64,000 nt of DNA from Lachnospiraceae bacterium. GTDB taxonomy: Bacteria > Bacillota > Clostridia > Lachnospirales > Lachnospiraceae. Below are positions 43,304 through 53,249 of this stretch, in pieces (within the stretch, counting starts at the first letter, position 1; each line of letters starts with the position of its first letter). The notes below the pieces were generated by a model. That model did no database searches and was not told the origin of the DNA. It saw nothing but the letters and a program-made list of their open reading frames with translations. The translations under genes were made by a program, and so were the position numbers. Location: the NCBI GenBank assembly GCA_910575255.1, contig CAJTEM010000011.1:62001-126000 (forward strand). Direction: 5' to 3'.

Positions 43304-45250
43304 ATGAAGGATGGATTTTTTCGTGCAGCGGCGGTTACGCCGGAGATCCGGGTGGCGGATCCGGAATATAACAGAGAGCAGATCTGCAGGCTGATTGAGG
43401 AGGGGGCAAAGTCAGGAGCCGCGATGATGGTGTTTCCGGAGCTGTGCCTGACAGCCTACACCTGTGGAGATCTGTTTTTGCAGACGCCGCTTATTAAGAG
43501 TGCCAGGGAAGAGCTTTTGAAGATTGCGGAGTGTACAGCGGATAAGAACATGCTGGTGTTTGTTGGCCTGCCGTGGGAGCACGGCGGTAAGCTTTATAAT
43601 GTGGCAGCGGTATTATCGGGGGGAAAATTGCTGGGGATTGTGCCCAAGACGCATCTGCCCAATTATTCTGAGTTTTATGAGCAGCGGCATTTTACGGCCG
43701 GGATGGAGTCTCCGGTGATGACCGGGTGGCAGGGAGGATCCGTGCCTATGGGCAGCCGGCTTTTGTTCCGATGCAGGGAATTTCCTTCGCTGTTAGTGGC
43801 AGCGGAGGTCTGCGAGGATGTGTGGGTGCCATGTCCGCCCAGTATTCAGCATGCCCTGGCAGGAGCGCTGGTAATTGCCAACTGCTCGGCAAGCGATGAG
43901 ACCGTGGGGAAGGACAGCTACCGCAGGGAGCTGATAGCCGGACAGTCGGCACGGCTGATGTGCGGATATGTGTATGCCAATGCCGGTGAAGGGGAATCCA
44001 CCCAGGATCTCGTCTTCGGCGGTCACAATATCATTGCGGAAAACGGGACCGTGCTGGCGGTATCCAGACGCTTTGTGCCAGAGAGCATCTGTGCAGATCT
44101 GGATCTGGAGCGGCTTTTGGGTGAGCGTCGGCGTGCCAATACGTATCCGGAACAGAGAGCGGGCGGGTATCTGACCGTGGAATTCTCGCTGAATCCGGAG
44201 AGGATGGAGAAACGGCAGCAGGAAAAGCTGCTTCGCAGGCTGGAAAGCCGCCCCTTTGTGCCGGGAGATGCCGGGGAGAGGAGCCGCCGGTGTGAGGAGA
44301 TCTTTGCGATTCAGGCAATGGGCCTGAAGAAACGTCTTCAGCATACGGGCTGCAAGGATGTGGTGCTGGGGATTTCTGGCGGTCTGGATTCCACTCTGGC
44401 GCTGATGGTAGCGGCACGGGCCTTTGATCTTCTGGGGCTTCCCCGCAGGCAGATCCATGCGGTCACCATGCCCTGCTTCGGAACCACAGACCGTACCTAT
44501 CAGAATGCCTGCCAGATGACGAGAAAGCTGGGAGCGTCACTGAGAGAGGCGGATATCAGGAAAGCAGTGCAGCAGCATTTTGCGGATATCGGGCAGGATT
44601 TGTCTGTGCATGACGTGACTTATGAGAATGCACAGGCCAGGGAGCGGACTCAGGTGCTGATGGATATTGCCAATCAGGTGAATGGCCTGGTGGTAGGAAC
44701 CGGGGACATGTCTGAGTTGGCCCTGGGCTGGGCGACTTATAATGGGGATCACATGTCCATGTACGGGGTGAATGCCTCAGTGCCCAAGACCCTGGTGCGT
44801 CATCTGGTGCGCTATTATGCGGACGTTTGTGAGGAGAAGGCGCTGCGGGAGGTGCTTCTGGATGTATTGGACACTCCGGTCAGCCCGGAGCTTTTGCCGC
44901 CGGAGGACGGAGCCATTTCCCAGAAGACAGAGGATCTGGTGGGACCCTATGAGCTGCATGACTTTTTCCTCTATCATATGCTGCGTTTTGGCTATATGCC
45001 GTCCAAGATCTACCGCATGGCTTTGCGGGCCTTTGAGGGAGAATATGACAGTGCAGAGATCGGGAAATGGCTGCGGGTCTTTTACCGACGGTTTTTTACC
45101 CAGCAGTTTAAGCGTTCCTGTCTGCCGGACGGACCCAAGGTGGGTTCGGTGGCAGTGTCGCCGCGGGGGGATCTGCGGATGCCCAGCGATGCCGTAAGCC
45201 GGATTTGGATGGCAGATCTGGAGAAACTGGGAAAGGATGGACAGGCATGA
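43304..45250 (+). CDS. nadE: Glutamine-dependent NAD+ synthetase
   Basis: Last step of NAD synthesis. The 648-residue protein has an N-terminal nitrilase-like glutaminase domain with Glu ([11 protein letters not shown]), Lys ([12 protein letters not shown]) and nucleophile Cys ([11 protein letters not shown]), and a C-terminal synthetase domain with the ATP loop [15 protein letters not shown] 43304 is chosen for AAGGGAGAAAAAG; an upstream in-frame start at 43223 would lie in the repeat. The stop overlaps the downstream methyltransferase start (ATGA). Confidence 0.95.
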   Translation: MKDGFFRAAAVTPEIRVADPEYNREQICRLIEEGAKSGAAMMVFPELCLTAYTCGDLFLQTPLIKSAREELLKIAECTADKNMLVFVGLPWEHGGKLYNVAAVLSGGKLLGIVPKTHLPNYSEFYEQRHFTAGMESPVMTGWQGGSVPMGSRLLFRCREFPSLLVAAEVCEDVWVPCPPSIQHALAGALVIANCSASDETVGKDSYRRELIAGQSARLMCGYVYANAGEGESTQDLVFGGHNIIAENGTVLAVSRRFVPESICADLDLERLLGERRRANTYPEQRAGGYLTVEFSLNPERMEKRQQEKLLRRLESRPFVPGDAGERSRRCEEIFAIQAMGLKKRLQHTGCKDVVLGISGGLDSTLALMVAARAFDLLGLPRRQIHAVTMPCFGTTDRTYQNACQMTRKLGASLREADIRKAVQQHFADIGQDLSVHDVTYENAQARERTQVLMDIANQVNGLVVGTGDMSELALGWATYNGDHMSMYGVNASVPKTLVRHLVRYYADVCEEKALREVLLDVLDTPVSPELLPPEDGAISQKTEDLVGPYELHDFFLYHMLRFGYMPSKIYRMALRAFEGEYDSAEIGKWLRVFYRRFFTQQFKRSCLPDGPKVGSVAVSPRGDLRMPSDAVSRIWMADLEKLGKDGQA

Positions 45251-46038
45251 TAACCAGTACGGCAAACAGACAGATCAAATATGTCAGCGCTTTGCTTAAA
45301 AAGGCAAAGGCACGGCGAGAGGAGCAGCTTTTCGTAGCTGAGGGTGTGCGGATGTGCATGGAGATTCCTCCGGAGCGGATCCGTACCCTCTATATTTCGG
45401 ATAGTTTCCGAAAGAATACAAACTGTGCGGCGCTGACAGAGAGGGTCCGGCAGGTGGAGGTGCTGACGGATACCGTATTTGCCGCTCTGTCGGATACCCG
45501 TACGCCTCAGGGAGTCCTGGCTGTGGCGGAACAGAGCCATTACTGCCCGGAGGATCTGACGATGGCAGGGCCGGACGGCGCGAAGCCTCTTCTGCTGGTT
45601 TTAGAGCAGATTCAGGATCCGGGTAATTTAGGCACTGTTCTGCGTGCCGGGGAGGGAGCAGGGGTGACCGGAATCCTGATGGATGGCGGTACAGCGGATA
45701 TCTACAATCCCAAAGTGGTGCGCTCGACCATGGGCTCCTTGCTTCGGGTTCCCTTTGCCTATGTGGAGGATCTGGATGGGGCGCTTATGATGCTGAAAAG
45801 GAAAGAAATCCGGCTTTTTGCCGCCCATCTGCAGGGCAGCCGGGACTACGACCGGGAGGATTACCGGCAGGCAACGGCATTTCTGATTGGCAATGAGGCG
45901 AATGGCTTAAGTGACAGGACGGCTGCCAGGGCGGATGCCCGGATCCGTATTCCTATGCTGGGCAGGGTCGAATCTCTGAATGCGGCTGTTGCGGCTTCTG
46001 TATTGATGTTCGAGGCGGCGAGGCAGAGGAGGGGATGA
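45247..46038 (+). CDS. RNA methyltransferase, TrmH/SpoU (SPOUT) family
   Basis: A 263-residue 2'-O-ribose methyltransferase-like protein: an N-terminal L30e-like substrate-binding region (FVAEGVRMCMEIPP) and a C-terminal SPOUT domain with LEQIQDPGNLGTVLRAGEGA, VRSTMGSLLRVPF, LIGNEANGLS and IPMLGRVESLNAAVAASVLM. The knotted SAM-binding motifs are complete; the rRNA or tRNA target is not readable. ATG 45247 overlaps the nadE stop, so coupling is likely. Confidence 0.93.
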   Translation: MITSTANRQIKYVSALLKKAKARREEQLFVAEGVRMCMEIPPERIRTLYISDSFRKNTNCAALTERVRQVEVLTDTVFAALSDTRTPQGVLAVAEQSHYCPEDLTMAGPDGAKPLLLVLEQIQDPGNLGTVLRAGEGAGVTGILMDGGTADIYNPKVVRSTMGSLLRVPFAYVEDLDGALMMLKRKEIRLFAAHLQGSRDYDREDYRQATAFLIGNEANGLSDRTAARADARIRIPMLGRVESLNAAVAASVLMFEAARQRRG

Positions 46039-46039
46039 G

Positions 46040-46756
46040 ATGCTTTGGTGGATGCTTGCAACTTTGTGTGCGTTTTTTGTCAAAGGGCTGTGCGGCTTTG
46101 CCAATACCTTGGTATTTACTACGATTCTGAGCTTTGGAAGCAGCAATCTCAGCATTACCCCGGTGGAGCTGCTTTTAGGCTTTCCCACCAATCTGATTTT
46201 GGCCTGGAAGGAGCGCAAATCCATCCAATGGAAGATCTGTGTCCCTCTGATTGTGCTGGTTCTGGCCGGAAATATTCCGGGAATCTTTTTGCTGAAGAAT
46301 GCGGATTCGCGGGGAGTGAAGATCCTTTTCGGTCTGGTGATTGTGGGAATCGGTGTGGAGCTGCTGCTTCGGGAGTACCGTCCGAGGCAGGGAAAGGAGT
46401 CCCGGGCGGCGCTTTTGGCAATCGGGATTCTCTCTGGCATCTTAAGCGGCATGTATGGCATTGGGGCCATGCTGGCGGCTTATGTGGGGCGGGTAACGAA
46501 GGACAGCCATTCCTTTAAGGCGAATATGTGCGCAGTGTTCATTGCAGAGAATTTGTTCCGGCTTCCCATGTATACCATGACAGGGATTCTGACCCTGGCA
46601 TCGCTAAGGCAGGCAGCGCTTCTGTTCCCGGTGATGCTGGCAGGGCTGTTTGCCGGGATAGGGAGCGGGAATCTGCTGGATGAGCGGGTGGTCCGGCGGG
46701 TGGTGATTGTGATGCTGATCGTTTCAGGGATGGCGCTGGTGGGGGCTGTCTGGTGA
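46040..46756 (+). CDS. TSUP (TauE/SafE) family membrane transporter
   Basis: A 238-residue integral membrane protein with about seven or eight hydrophobic segments and the duplicated TSUP motif (FVKGLCGFANTLVFTTIL near 12 and ILSGILSGMYGIGAMLAAY near 137). The family exports or imports sulfite, sulfonates and related small anions; the substrate is unknown here. GAGGAGGGGATGAG precedes ATG 46040. It is one base after the methyltransferase stop and probably in the same operon. Confidence 0.87.
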   Translation: MLWWMLATLCAFFVKGLCGFANTLVFTTILSFGSSNLSITPVELLLGFPTNLILAWKERKSIQWKICVPLIVLVLAGNIPGIFLLKNADSRGVKILFGLVIVGIGVELLLREYRPRQGKESRAALLAIGILSGILSGMYGIGAMLAAYVGRVTKDSHSFKANMCAVFIAENLFRLPMYTMTGILTLASLRQAALLFPVMLAGLFAGIGSGNLLDERVVRRVVIVMLIVSGMALVGAVW

Positions 46757-46790
46757 GGGAGGACGCAAGCCGGGGGATTCCGGGAGGTAC

Positions 46791-47034
46791 GCCTTGGAAC
46801 AAGGGGAGGGCTGTAGCCGGAAATGGTCTGCAGATGTTTCCGGTTTCGAGATTAAGAATTCCTAAAATCCCTGATTTTTGTTAAAGGCAAAACGAAAATC
46901 CACAAACTCGCTTCGCTCAAACAGTGTGGATTTTCGTTTTAACACAAAATTCAGGGATTTAAGGACTTCTAAATCTCTGCAAAGTCAACATCTGCAGACC
47001 ATTTCCGGCTACAGCTCTCCCCTTGTTCCAAGGC
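46791..47034 (+). repeat. Long foldback repeat, copy E
   Basis: The arms GCCTTGGAACAAGGGGAGGG (46791 on, 48 bp) and the 3' arm ending 47034 pair with one G-T mismatch. The full core, with apex CTCGCTTCGCTCAAACAG and the perfect inner inverted repeat, lies between. The preceding GGGAGGTAC gives the usual flank. A second smaller hairpin follows at 47104. Confidence 0.92.
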
Positions 47035-47103
47035 TGGATATCCCTTTTCTAAATGAACTGACATTATTTCACAGGTTGGTTCTTTCGATACCGACAGATG
47101 TCA

Positions 47104-47170
47104 GCTCTGGAAAAAGGGTTCCCTGGATTGCATCCGAAACTCGCAAGCCAGGGAACCCTTTTTCCAGAGC
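47104..47170 (-). repeat. Small foldback relative with a 23-bp perfect stem
   Basis: GCTCTGGAAAAAGGGTTCCC (47104 on) and its perfect complement ending 47170 form a 23-bp stem with a 21-base loop. The 3' flank GTACCCTTCGGAAC then boundary GTGAACAGGAAC (47193-47204) match the long family members. It lacks the inner core altogether, an intermediate between 6-bp and 46-bp relatives. Confidence 0.75.
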
Positions 47171-47243
47171 GTACCCTTCGGAACACACCCCCGTGAACAG
47201 GAACCTTTCGTGGAACAAGGAAAAAATAGTATGGTCAGAAAAC

Positions 47244-47272
47244 TTGAACTAAGAGGGAAAAAATGATATGAT
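47244..47272 (+). promoter_or_regulatory. SigmaA promoter of the NfeD-stomatin operon
   Basis: TTGAAC (47244-47249), 17 bases, TATGAT (47267-47272). A perfect 7-bp hairpin CGTAAGG-TCG-CCTTACG lies at 47355-47371, about 20 bases before the ribosome site. Confidence 0.75.
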
Positions 47273-47400
47273 ATAGTAGCAAACAGAAAAAGCAGACTTC
47301 ACCCAGACAGATTTCAGAATGTGTAAACGGAAATATGCGGGGAGGTTTTCGGATCGTAAGGTCGCCTTACGGCGTTATGATAAAAAGGAGGTAGGAGAGA

Positions 47401-47841
47401 ATGATACCCATCTATTGGCTGATTGCTTTTGTGGCTTTGATCGGGATTGAGATTGCAACGATGGCTCTGACCACGATCTGGTTTGCGGGTGGTGCGGTTG
47501 TGGCATTTCTGCTGGCTTTGTTTGATACCAGCGCAGAGCTTCAGCTGGCAGCATTTGTGGTTACCTCATTCGTGCTTTTGTTTCTCACAAGGCCGTTTGC
47601 GTCAAAGTATGTCAACAGCCATACCGTGAAGACGAATGCGGCAGGACTGATCGGGAAAAAGGCCCGGGTGACGGCAAGGATAGACAATGAGCAGGGAACC
47701 GGCTCTGCCGTTGTGGACGGTCAGGAGTGGACGGCCAGGACAGAAAAGTCCGGGGTAAGCTATGAGATCGGGACGATGGTCCGAATCCGGGAGATACAGG
47801 GAGTGAAACTGATTGTAGAGGCTTTACAGGAGGAAGCGTAA
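47401..47841 (+). CDS. NfeD-like membrane protein
   Basis: A 146-residue protein with two or three hydrophobic N-terminal helices (about 5-70) and a C-terminal OB-fold (about 85-143, GKKARVTARIDNEQGTGSAV, YEIGTMVRIREIQGVKLIVE). NfeD proteins work with stomatin/SPFH partners in membrane organisation. The start ATG 47401 follows AAAAAGGAGGTAGGAGAGA. The stomatin gene starts one base after its stop. Confidence 0.88.
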   Translation: MIPIYWLIAFVALIGIEIATMALTTIWFAGGAVVAFLLALFDTSAELQLAAFVVTSFVLLFLTRPFASKYVNSHTVKTNAAGLIGKKARVTARIDNEQGTGSAVVDGQEWTARTEKSGVSYEIGTMVRIREIQGVKLIVEALQEEA

Positions 47842-47842
47842 T

Positions 47843-48775
47843 ATGACAGCATTGATTATTTTTTTAATCCTGATGATTATCATTTTGGTTGTTTTGGTAT
47901 CTTGTGTGCGTATTGTACCTCAGGCGAATGCCCTGGTGGTTGAGCGGCTGGGGGCGTATCAGGGGACCTGGCATGTCGGAGTCCATTTTCTGATGCCGTT
48001 TGTGGACCGTGTGGCGAAGAAGGTAGTGTTGAAAGAGCAGGTAGTGGATTTTGCCCCGCAGCCGGTGATTACCAAGGATAATGTCACCATGCGCATTGAT
48101 ACCGTGGTATTCTTCCAGATCACGGATCCAAAGCTCTTTGCATACGGGGTGGAGAATCCGATCATGGCGATTGAGAATCTGACAGCGACAACGCTGCGTA
48201 ATATTATCGGGGATCTGGAGCTGGATCAGACGCTGACCTCCAGAGAGACGATCAATACCAAGATGCGTGCTTCTCTGGATGTGGCCACGGATCCGTGGGG
48301 AATCAAGGTGAACCGTGTGGAACTGAAGAATATTATCCCGCCGGCAGCTATCCAGGATGCAATGGAGAAGCAGATGAAGGCAGAGCGCGAACGACGGGAA
48401 GCGATTCTGCGGGCAGAGGGTGAGAAGAAGTCGACCATACTGGTTGCTGAGGGTAAGAAGGAGTCCGCGATTCTGGATGCAGAGGCGGATAAGCAGGCGG
48501 CGATCCTGCACGCAGAGGCAGAGAAGGAGAAGCGGATTAAGGAGGCGGAAGGTGAGGCAGAGGCGATTCTGAAGGTACAGCAGGCGAATGCCAATGGTAT
48601 CCGCTATCTGAAGGAAGCCGGCGCGGATGAGGCAGTGCTTCGTCTGAAGAGCCTGGAAGCCTTTATCGCAGCGGCTGACGGAAAGGCTACAAAGATTATC
48701 ATCCCTTCCGAGATCCAGAGTATTGCCGGACTGGTGAAGTCTGCAGTGGAGATCGGGAAAGAAGATCAAAAATAA
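47843..48775 (+). CDS. SPFH/stomatin-like protein (QmcA/YbbK type)
   Basis: A 310-residue membrane-anchored scaffold: one N-terminal membrane helix (about 4-24), an SPFH domain (about 30-190: RIVPQANALVVERLGAYQGT, PWGIKVNRVELKNIIPP) and an Ala/Glu-rich coiled coil (about 190-270) typical for oligomer-forming stomatins. The immediate upstream NfeD partner supports the call. Confidence 0.92.
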   Translation: MTALIIFLILMIIILVVLVSCVRIVPQANALVVERLGAYQGTWHVGVHFLMPFVDRVAKKVVLKEQVVDFAPQPVITKDNVTMRIDTVVFFQITDPKLFAYGVENPIMAIENLTATTLRNIIGDLELDQTLTSRETINTKMRASLDVATDPWGIKVNRVELKNIIPPAAIQDAMEKQMKAERERREAILRAEGEKKSTILVAEGKKESAILDAEADKQAAILHAEAEKEKRIKEAEGEAEAILKVQQANANGIRYLKEAGADEAVLRLKSLEAFIAAADGKATKIIIPSEIQSIAGLVKSAVEIGKEDQK

Positions 48776-48805
48776 GCTCAGGAAACAGAGCATGCAAAAG
48801 GGGCA

Positions 48806-48834
48806 GAGAGGGCGAGGGATCGCTCTCTTTGTGG
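48806..48834 (+). terminator. Possible terminator after the stomatin-like gene
   Basis: GAGAGGGCGA, GGGA, TCGCTCTC gives an 8-bp stem with a two-base bulge, followed by TTTGTGGTT. It lies about 30 bases after the stop. Confidence 0.4.
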
Positions 48835-48841
48835 TTAAATC

Positions 48842-48870
48842 TTGACAGTATTTGTCAGTTATAGTAAGTT
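48842..48870 (+). promoter_or_regulatory. Candidate promoter of argF
   Basis: TTGACA (48842-48847), 17 bases, TAAGTT (48865-48870). The -35 sits in the inverted repeat TGACA-GTATT-TGTCA (48843-48857), which could be an operator. I cannot match it to the known ARG box consensus. Confidence 0.55.
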
Positions 48871-48921
48871 ATAGAGGATAAAGGAAATGATATCTGACTG
48901 ACAGAGCATGGAGGAAGAATT

Positions 48922-49917
48922 ATGAACTTAAAAGGCAGGCATTTTTTAACTTTAAAGGATTTTACAGCAGAGGAGATTACGTATCTGCTGGATCTTGCCG
49001 CACAGCTGAAGGAAAAGAAGAAAAAAGGGATTCCGGCAGAGCTGTGTAAGGGGAAGAATATTGCCCTGATTTTTGAGAAAACAAGCACACGGACCCGTTG
49101 CTCTTTTGAAGTGGCGGCACAGGATCTGGGGATGGGAAGCACTTATCTGGATCCGTCCGGCTCACAGATCGGGAAGAAGGAAAGCATTGCGGATACGGCG
49201 CGGGTGCTGGGAAGGATCTATGACGGGATTGAGTACCGCGGATACGGACAGGAGATTGTGGAGGAGCTTGCCAGATATGCCGGGGTTCCTGTATGGAATG
49301 GCCTGACCAATGAATATCATCCGACGCAGATTCTGGCGGATATGCTGACGATCCGCGAGAATTTTGGAGATCTGAGGGGGAGAAAGCTGGTTTATATGGG
49401 AGATGCCCGCTACAATATGGGGAATTCCCTGATGGTTGGCTGTGCAAAGCTGGGGATGGATTTCGTGGCCTGCGCTCCGGAGAAATATTTTCCGGATTCT
49501 GAGCTGACAGAACAGTGCAGGGAATATGCGGCAGCTTCCGGAGGCAGCGTTACGCTGACCTCTGATGTGAAGGCGGGAACCGCCGGTGCGGACGTGATCT
49601 ATACGGATGTCTGGGTATCGATGGGGGAACCGGACGAGGTCTGGGAGGAAAGAATCCGTGAGCTGACACCTTACCGGGTGACAAAAGAGGTGATGAGTTA
49701 TGCCAAAGAGAAGGCAATCTTTCTGCATTGTCTTCCGGCTTTTCATGATCTGGGGACAAAGATCGGCAGGGAGATGGGAGAGCGGTTCGGCATCACAGAG
49801 ATGGAGGTGACAGACGAGGTGTTTGAGTCCTCGCAGTCAAGGGTGTTTGATGAGGCAGAGAACCGTATGCACACGATCAAGGCAGTGATGGCGGCGACTC
49901 TGACAACCATGGAGTAG
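48922..49917 (+). CDS. argF: Ornithine carbamoyltransferase
   Basis: Makes citrulline from ornithine and carbamoyl phosphate. The 331-residue protein has the carbamoyl-phosphate site [11 protein letters not shown], the [11 protein letters not shown] stretch and the ornithine site HCLPAFHD, all standard for the OTC family. No other arginine gene adjoins. The direction (anabolic argF or catabolic arcB) cannot be told from sequence alone. It lies 9 bases before the next gene. Confidence 0.94.
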   Translation: MNLKGRHFLTLKDFTAEEITYLLDLAAQLKEKKKKGIPAELCKGKNIALIFEKTSTRTRCSFEVAAQDLGMGSTYLDPSGSQIGKKESIADTARVLGRIYDGIEYRGYGQEIVEELARYAGVPVWNGLTNEYHPTQILADMLTIRENFGDLRGRKLVYMGDARYNMGNSLMVGCAKLGMDFVACAPEKYFPDSELTEQCREYAAASGGSVTLTSDVKAGTAGADVIYTDVWVSMGEPDEVWEERIRELTPYRVTKEVMSYAKEKAIFLHCLPAFHDLGTKIGREMGERFGITEMEVTDEVFESSQSRVFDEAENRMHTIKAVMAATLTTME

Positions 49918-49926
49918 GAGCAGGGC

Positions 49927-50238
49927 ATGGCAAATCAGGAAAAGAGAAGAAATCTCCGCAATGAAGCGATGATGCTGGATCTGATGTATATTGTGGTGGG
50001 GATTCTGGTAGTTATCTGCGCGGTTCTGGCCTTTCTGGATCCGGAGAAGAACCAGTTTTTGTTTCCGGTTATTTTCTTTCTGGCCAGTCTGCTGAATGGT
50101 GTCAGTGGCTGGTACAGGCTGAAGAACAGTGGCAGAGACAAAAAGAGAAGGCTGAACGGTGTGGCATTGTTTGTATGTGCCGGGATTTTGGCGCTGATTG
50201 GGATTGCCAGCGCTGTCAGTATCCGGAGGCAGCTGTGA
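49927..50238 (+). CDS. Small membrane protein of unknown function
   Basis: A 103-residue protein with three hydrophobic segments (about 17-39, 45-62, 78-96) and a charged N-terminus. I recognise no domain. Its stop overlaps the birA start (GTGA), so it belongs to the argF-birA-mutY transcription unit by position. Confidence 0.7.
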   Translation: MANQEKRRNLRNEAMMLDLMYIVVGILVVICAVLAFLDPEKNQFLFPVIFFLASLLNGVSGWYRLKNSGRDKKRRLNGVALFVCAGILALIGIASAVSIRRQL

Positions 50239-51212
50239 AGACGAAGATATTGAAGGCTCTGAAAGACGCTCCGGGTTATGTGTCCGGGCAGGAGTTGTGT
50301 AAGAATCTGGGGGTGTCGAGAACTGCGGTATGGAAGGTGATCCGGCAGCTGCAAGAGGATGGATATCAGATTGAGGCTGTTCGTAACCGGGGATATTGTT
50401 TGCTGGAAAGTGAGGATGTATTTACCGGGGAGGAGATCCGCAGTGTTTTGCATACCAGGAGAATCGGGCAGGAGCTGGCATTTCTGGACATTACGGATTC
50501 TACCAATAATGAGGCCAGACGCCGTGCGGAGCAGGGAGCGCCGGACGGAACGCTGGTCGTGGCTTTAGAGCAGACGGCCGGCAAAGGGCGCCGGGGCAGA
50601 TCTTGGGTATCATCAGGCGGCACAGGGATATGGATGAGTCTGCTGCTGAGACCGGATATTCCTCCAGAGTGCGCTTCCATGCTGACTTTGGTGGCTGCGA
50701 TGGCTGTCGAGGCCGGAATTTTCCTCGTAACCGGACTGAAAGGACAGATCAAATGGCCGAATGATGTCATTTTAGACGGAAAAAAGGTCTGCGGAATTCT
50801 TACGGAGATGAGTACGGAGATGGAGAGCATCCATTATGTGATTGTTGGCATTGGCATTAATGTGGGAATCCGAGAGTTTCCTGAGGATCTGCAGGATAAG
50901 GCAACCTCTCTGATCCTGCATACGGATAAGGGAGTGAATCGGGCAGCATTGACAGCGGCAGTGGCAGAGGCGTGGGAGGATTATTATGAAAGTTTTCTAA
51001 AAACGCTGGATCTGAGTCTGCTGAAGGAGGAATACAGCAAAAACCTGGTGAACCGGGATCGGGAGGTCAAAGTGCTGACACCCGGGAATATCTATACGGG
51101 AATCAGCCGGGGAATCAATGAGAGAGGAGAACTCCTGGTGGAGACGGCAGACGGCGTGCGTGCGGTGATGTCCGGGGAGGTGTCTGTCCGGGGAATCTAT
51201 GGATATGTATAA
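50235..51212 (+). CDS. birA: Biotin operon repressor / biotin-protein ligase BirA
   Basis: Attaches biotin to carboxylases and may repress biotin genes. The 325-residue protein has an N-terminal winged helix (about 1-62, GQELCKNLGVSRTAVWKVIR), the ligase domain with STNNEARRRAEQGAPDGTLV, QTAGKGRRGRSWVSS and KWPNDVILDGKKVCGIL, and a C-terminal SH3-like domain. GTG 50235 is chosen: CGGAGGCAGCT precedes it, and it overlaps the previous stop. It overlaps mutY by 14 bases. Confidence 0.94.
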   Translation: MKTKILKALKDAPGYVSGQELCKNLGVSRTAVWKVIRQLQEDGYQIEAVRNRGYCLLESEDVFTGEEIRSVLHTRRIGQELAFLDITDSTNNEARRRAEQGAPDGTLVVALEQTAGKGRRGRSWVSSGGTGIWMSLLLRPDIPPECASMLTLVAAMAVEAGIFLVTGLKGQIKWPNDVILDGKKVCGILTEMSTEMESIHYVIVGIGINVGIREFPEDLQDKATSLILHTDKGVNRAALTAAVAEAWEDYYESFLKTLDLSLLKEEYSKNLVNRDREVKVLTPGNIYTGISRGINERGELLVETADGVRAVMSGEVSVRGIYGYV

Positions 51213-52284
51213 GGAAGGCAAGTGTGCTTTTAAGACCGCGGATCTGGAACGGCTCCGGTCGGTGAATGCTCCGCTGCTGGCCTGGTATCATGCGAACGCC
51301 CGGATGCTGCCGTGGCGGGAGAATCCCCGGCCTTACCGGGTCTGGGTATCGGAAATCATGCTGCAGCAGACGAGAATCGAGGCAGTGAAACCTTATTTTG
51401 ACCGGTTTATGGCAGAGCTTCCGGATATCGCGGATCTGGCTTTTGTGGAGGATGACCGCCTGATGAAGCTGTGGGAGGGTCTGGGATATTACAACCGGGC
51501 AAGGAATCTGAAAAAGGCGGCGGAGCAGATTGTCATGGAATACGGCGGGAGTATGCCGCCGCACTATCACCAATTGGTAAAGCTTCCGGGGATCGGAAGC
51601 TATACGGCAGGAGCGATTGCCTCAATCGCTTTTGGGGAGGCAGTACCGGCAGTGGACGGCAACGTGCTGCGGGTGCTTTCCCGGGTTCTGGCAAGCAGGG
51701 AGGATATTTTAAAGCAGTCCACGAAGAAAAAGATAGAGGGCATGCTCACGGAAACAATGCCAGGACAGGATGCGGGATCTTTTAATCAGGGGATTATGGA
51801 ACTGGGAGAGACAGTCTGTGTGCCGAACGGAAAGCCGCGGTGTGAGGAATGTCCATTGCAGTGTCTTTGCCTGGCATCCCAGAGAGGCCTTACCGATGAG
51901 ATCCCGATAAAGATGCCTCCGAAGAAGCGCCGGTATGAGGAACGGACGGTATGTATCCTGGAGTATGAGGAACAGGTCGGAATCCGCAAAAGAGAGGCGG
52001 CCGGGCTTTTGGCTTCTCTCTATGAGCTGCCGAATGTGGAAGGACATCTGAAACCGGAACAGCTGGCAGAGGCATTTGGCCTGGATCCGGAGTCTGTTGT
52101 CAGCTGTGAAGCGCTCCCGGAGGCCAAACATGTTTTCTCCCATGTGGAATGGCATATGAAGGGATACCGGATTCGAATGGGGAAGGAATTGCCCAAGGCC
52201 TATATTGCGGCAAAAAAAGAGGAATTAAAGACGATTTATCCGCTTCCGAATGCGTTTGGCAGGTATACAAAGCTGATAAAATGA
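51199..52284 (+). CDS. mutY: A/G-specific adenine DNA glycosylase MutY
   Basis: Removes adenine opposite 8-oxoguanine. The 361-residue protein has helix-hairpin-helix LPGIGSYTAGAIASIAFG, catalytic Asp in AVDGNVLRVLSR and a 4Fe-4S cluster motif CVPNGKPRCEECPLQCLC. The first spacing (seven residues between Cys) is one longer than the textbook six but keeps the cluster plausible. A NUDIX-like C-terminal domain follows. It starts inside the birA end. Confidence 0.93.
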   Translation: MDMYKEGKCAFKTADLERLRSVNAPLLAWYHANARMLPWRENPRPYRVWVSEIMLQQTRIEAVKPYFDRFMAELPDIADLAFVEDDRLMKLWEGLGYYNRARNLKKAAEQIVMEYGGSMPPHYHQLVKLPGIGSYTAGAIASIAFGEAVPAVDGNVLRVLSRVLASREDILKQSTKKKIEGMLTETMPGQDAGSFNQGIMELGETVCVPNGKPRCEECPLQCLCLASQRGLTDEIPIKMPPKKRRYEERTVCILEYEEQVGIRKREAAGLLASLYELPNVEGHLKPEQLAEAFGLDPESVVSCEALPEAKHVFSHVEWHMKGYRIRMGKELPKAYIAAKKEELKTIYPLPNAFGRYTKLIK

Positions 52285-52313
52285 GGATAATGAAAAGGAG
52301 GTGAGTACCCGGC

Positions 52314-53231
52314 ATGGAGAATCATGAGAAAATGCTGCTGGTGATTAATCCCAGGTCAGGCAAGGGGAAGATTAAGAACCGGCTGCTGGAGATTCTGGAT
52401 ATATTTACAAAGGCAGGCTATGAGATACAGGTGCATATCACGCAACAGGCATGCGAGGCCAGGGATGTGGTAGCGCGATGCGGCAACAATAAGGATCTGA
52501 TCGTATGCAGCGGCGGAGACGGTACCCTGAATGAGACAATATCCGGAATGATGGAACTGGAACATTGTCCGGAACTTGGATATATTCCTGCCGGCTCAAC
52601 CAATGACTTTGCTGCAAGCCTCAGAATTCCCCGCCAGATGTCGGCTGCGGCATTATCGGCAGTGGGAGGAGAGAGCAGCCGGATCGATATCGGCAAGTTC
52701 TGTGAGGAACGGTATTTTGTCTATGTGGCCGGATTCGGCGCATTTACGGAGGTTTCCTATCTGACCTCACAGGACAAAAAGAATCTTCTGGGACATCAGG
52801 CCTATGTACTGGAGGGAGTAAAAAGCCTTTCTTCGATCAAAGCCTATCCGCTGAAGATCTCAGGAGGAGAGACTTGTTATGAAGGGAATTTTATTTTTGG
52901 GATGGTAACCAATACAATCAGTGTCGGAGGATTCAAGGGGTTGGTGAATCAGAATGTGTCTCTTTGTGACGGACTTTTTGAGGTATTGCTGATCGAGATG
53001 CCGAAGACACCGTTGGATTTGAGCAGTATTGTATCCAGTCTTTTGCTGAAGGATGAGAAATGCGAGCTGCTTCACAAATTTAAGGCCTCCTCCCTGACGA
53101 TAGAGGGGGAGGAGCCGGTAGACTGGGTTCTGGACGGGGAGTTCGGCGGCAGCCACAGCCAGGCGCGGATCGTAAATCTTTGCCAGCAGATCAAAATTCG
53201 GAGAAGTTTGACAAGAACTCTGAGGAAATAG
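52314..53231 (+). CDS. Diacylglycerol kinase family lipid kinase (YegS/DgkB type)
   Basis: Phosphorylates a membrane lipid with ATP. The 305-residue protein has LLVINPRSGKGK at the start, the DAGK motif CSGGDGTLNETISGM, PAGSTNDFAASLRIP and the C-terminal beta domain with DGEFGG. AAGGAGGTGAG precedes ATG 52314 (9-base spacing). It lies 29 bases after mutY and is followed by foldback copy F. Confidence 0.92.
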   Translation: MENHEKMLLVINPRSGKGKIKNRLLEILDIFTKAGYEIQVHITQQACEARDVVARCGNNKDLIVCSGGDGTLNETISGMMELEHCPELGYIPAGSTNDFAASLRIPRQMSAAALSAVGGESSRIDIGKFCEERYFVYVAGFGAFTEVSYLTSQDKKNLLGHQAYVLEGVKSLSSIKAYPLKISGGETCYEGNFIFGMVTNTISVGGFKGLVNQNVSLCDGLFEVLLIEMPKTPLDLSSIVSSLLLKDEKCELLHKFKASSLTIEGEEPVDWVLDGEFGGSHSQARIVNLCQQIKIRRSLTRTLRK

Positions 53232-53249
53232 TTCGTTGCTTACAGGCAA

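Noticed and set aside
46878-47252. 124-codon frame over the foldback copy E
   Set aside because: It reads through the palindromic core and has no ribosome site or domain; not a gene.
51784-51880. MutY cluster loop with seven instead of six residues between the first two Cys
   Set aside because: All four Cys are present and I recall similar loops in related Clostridia; not evidence of damage.
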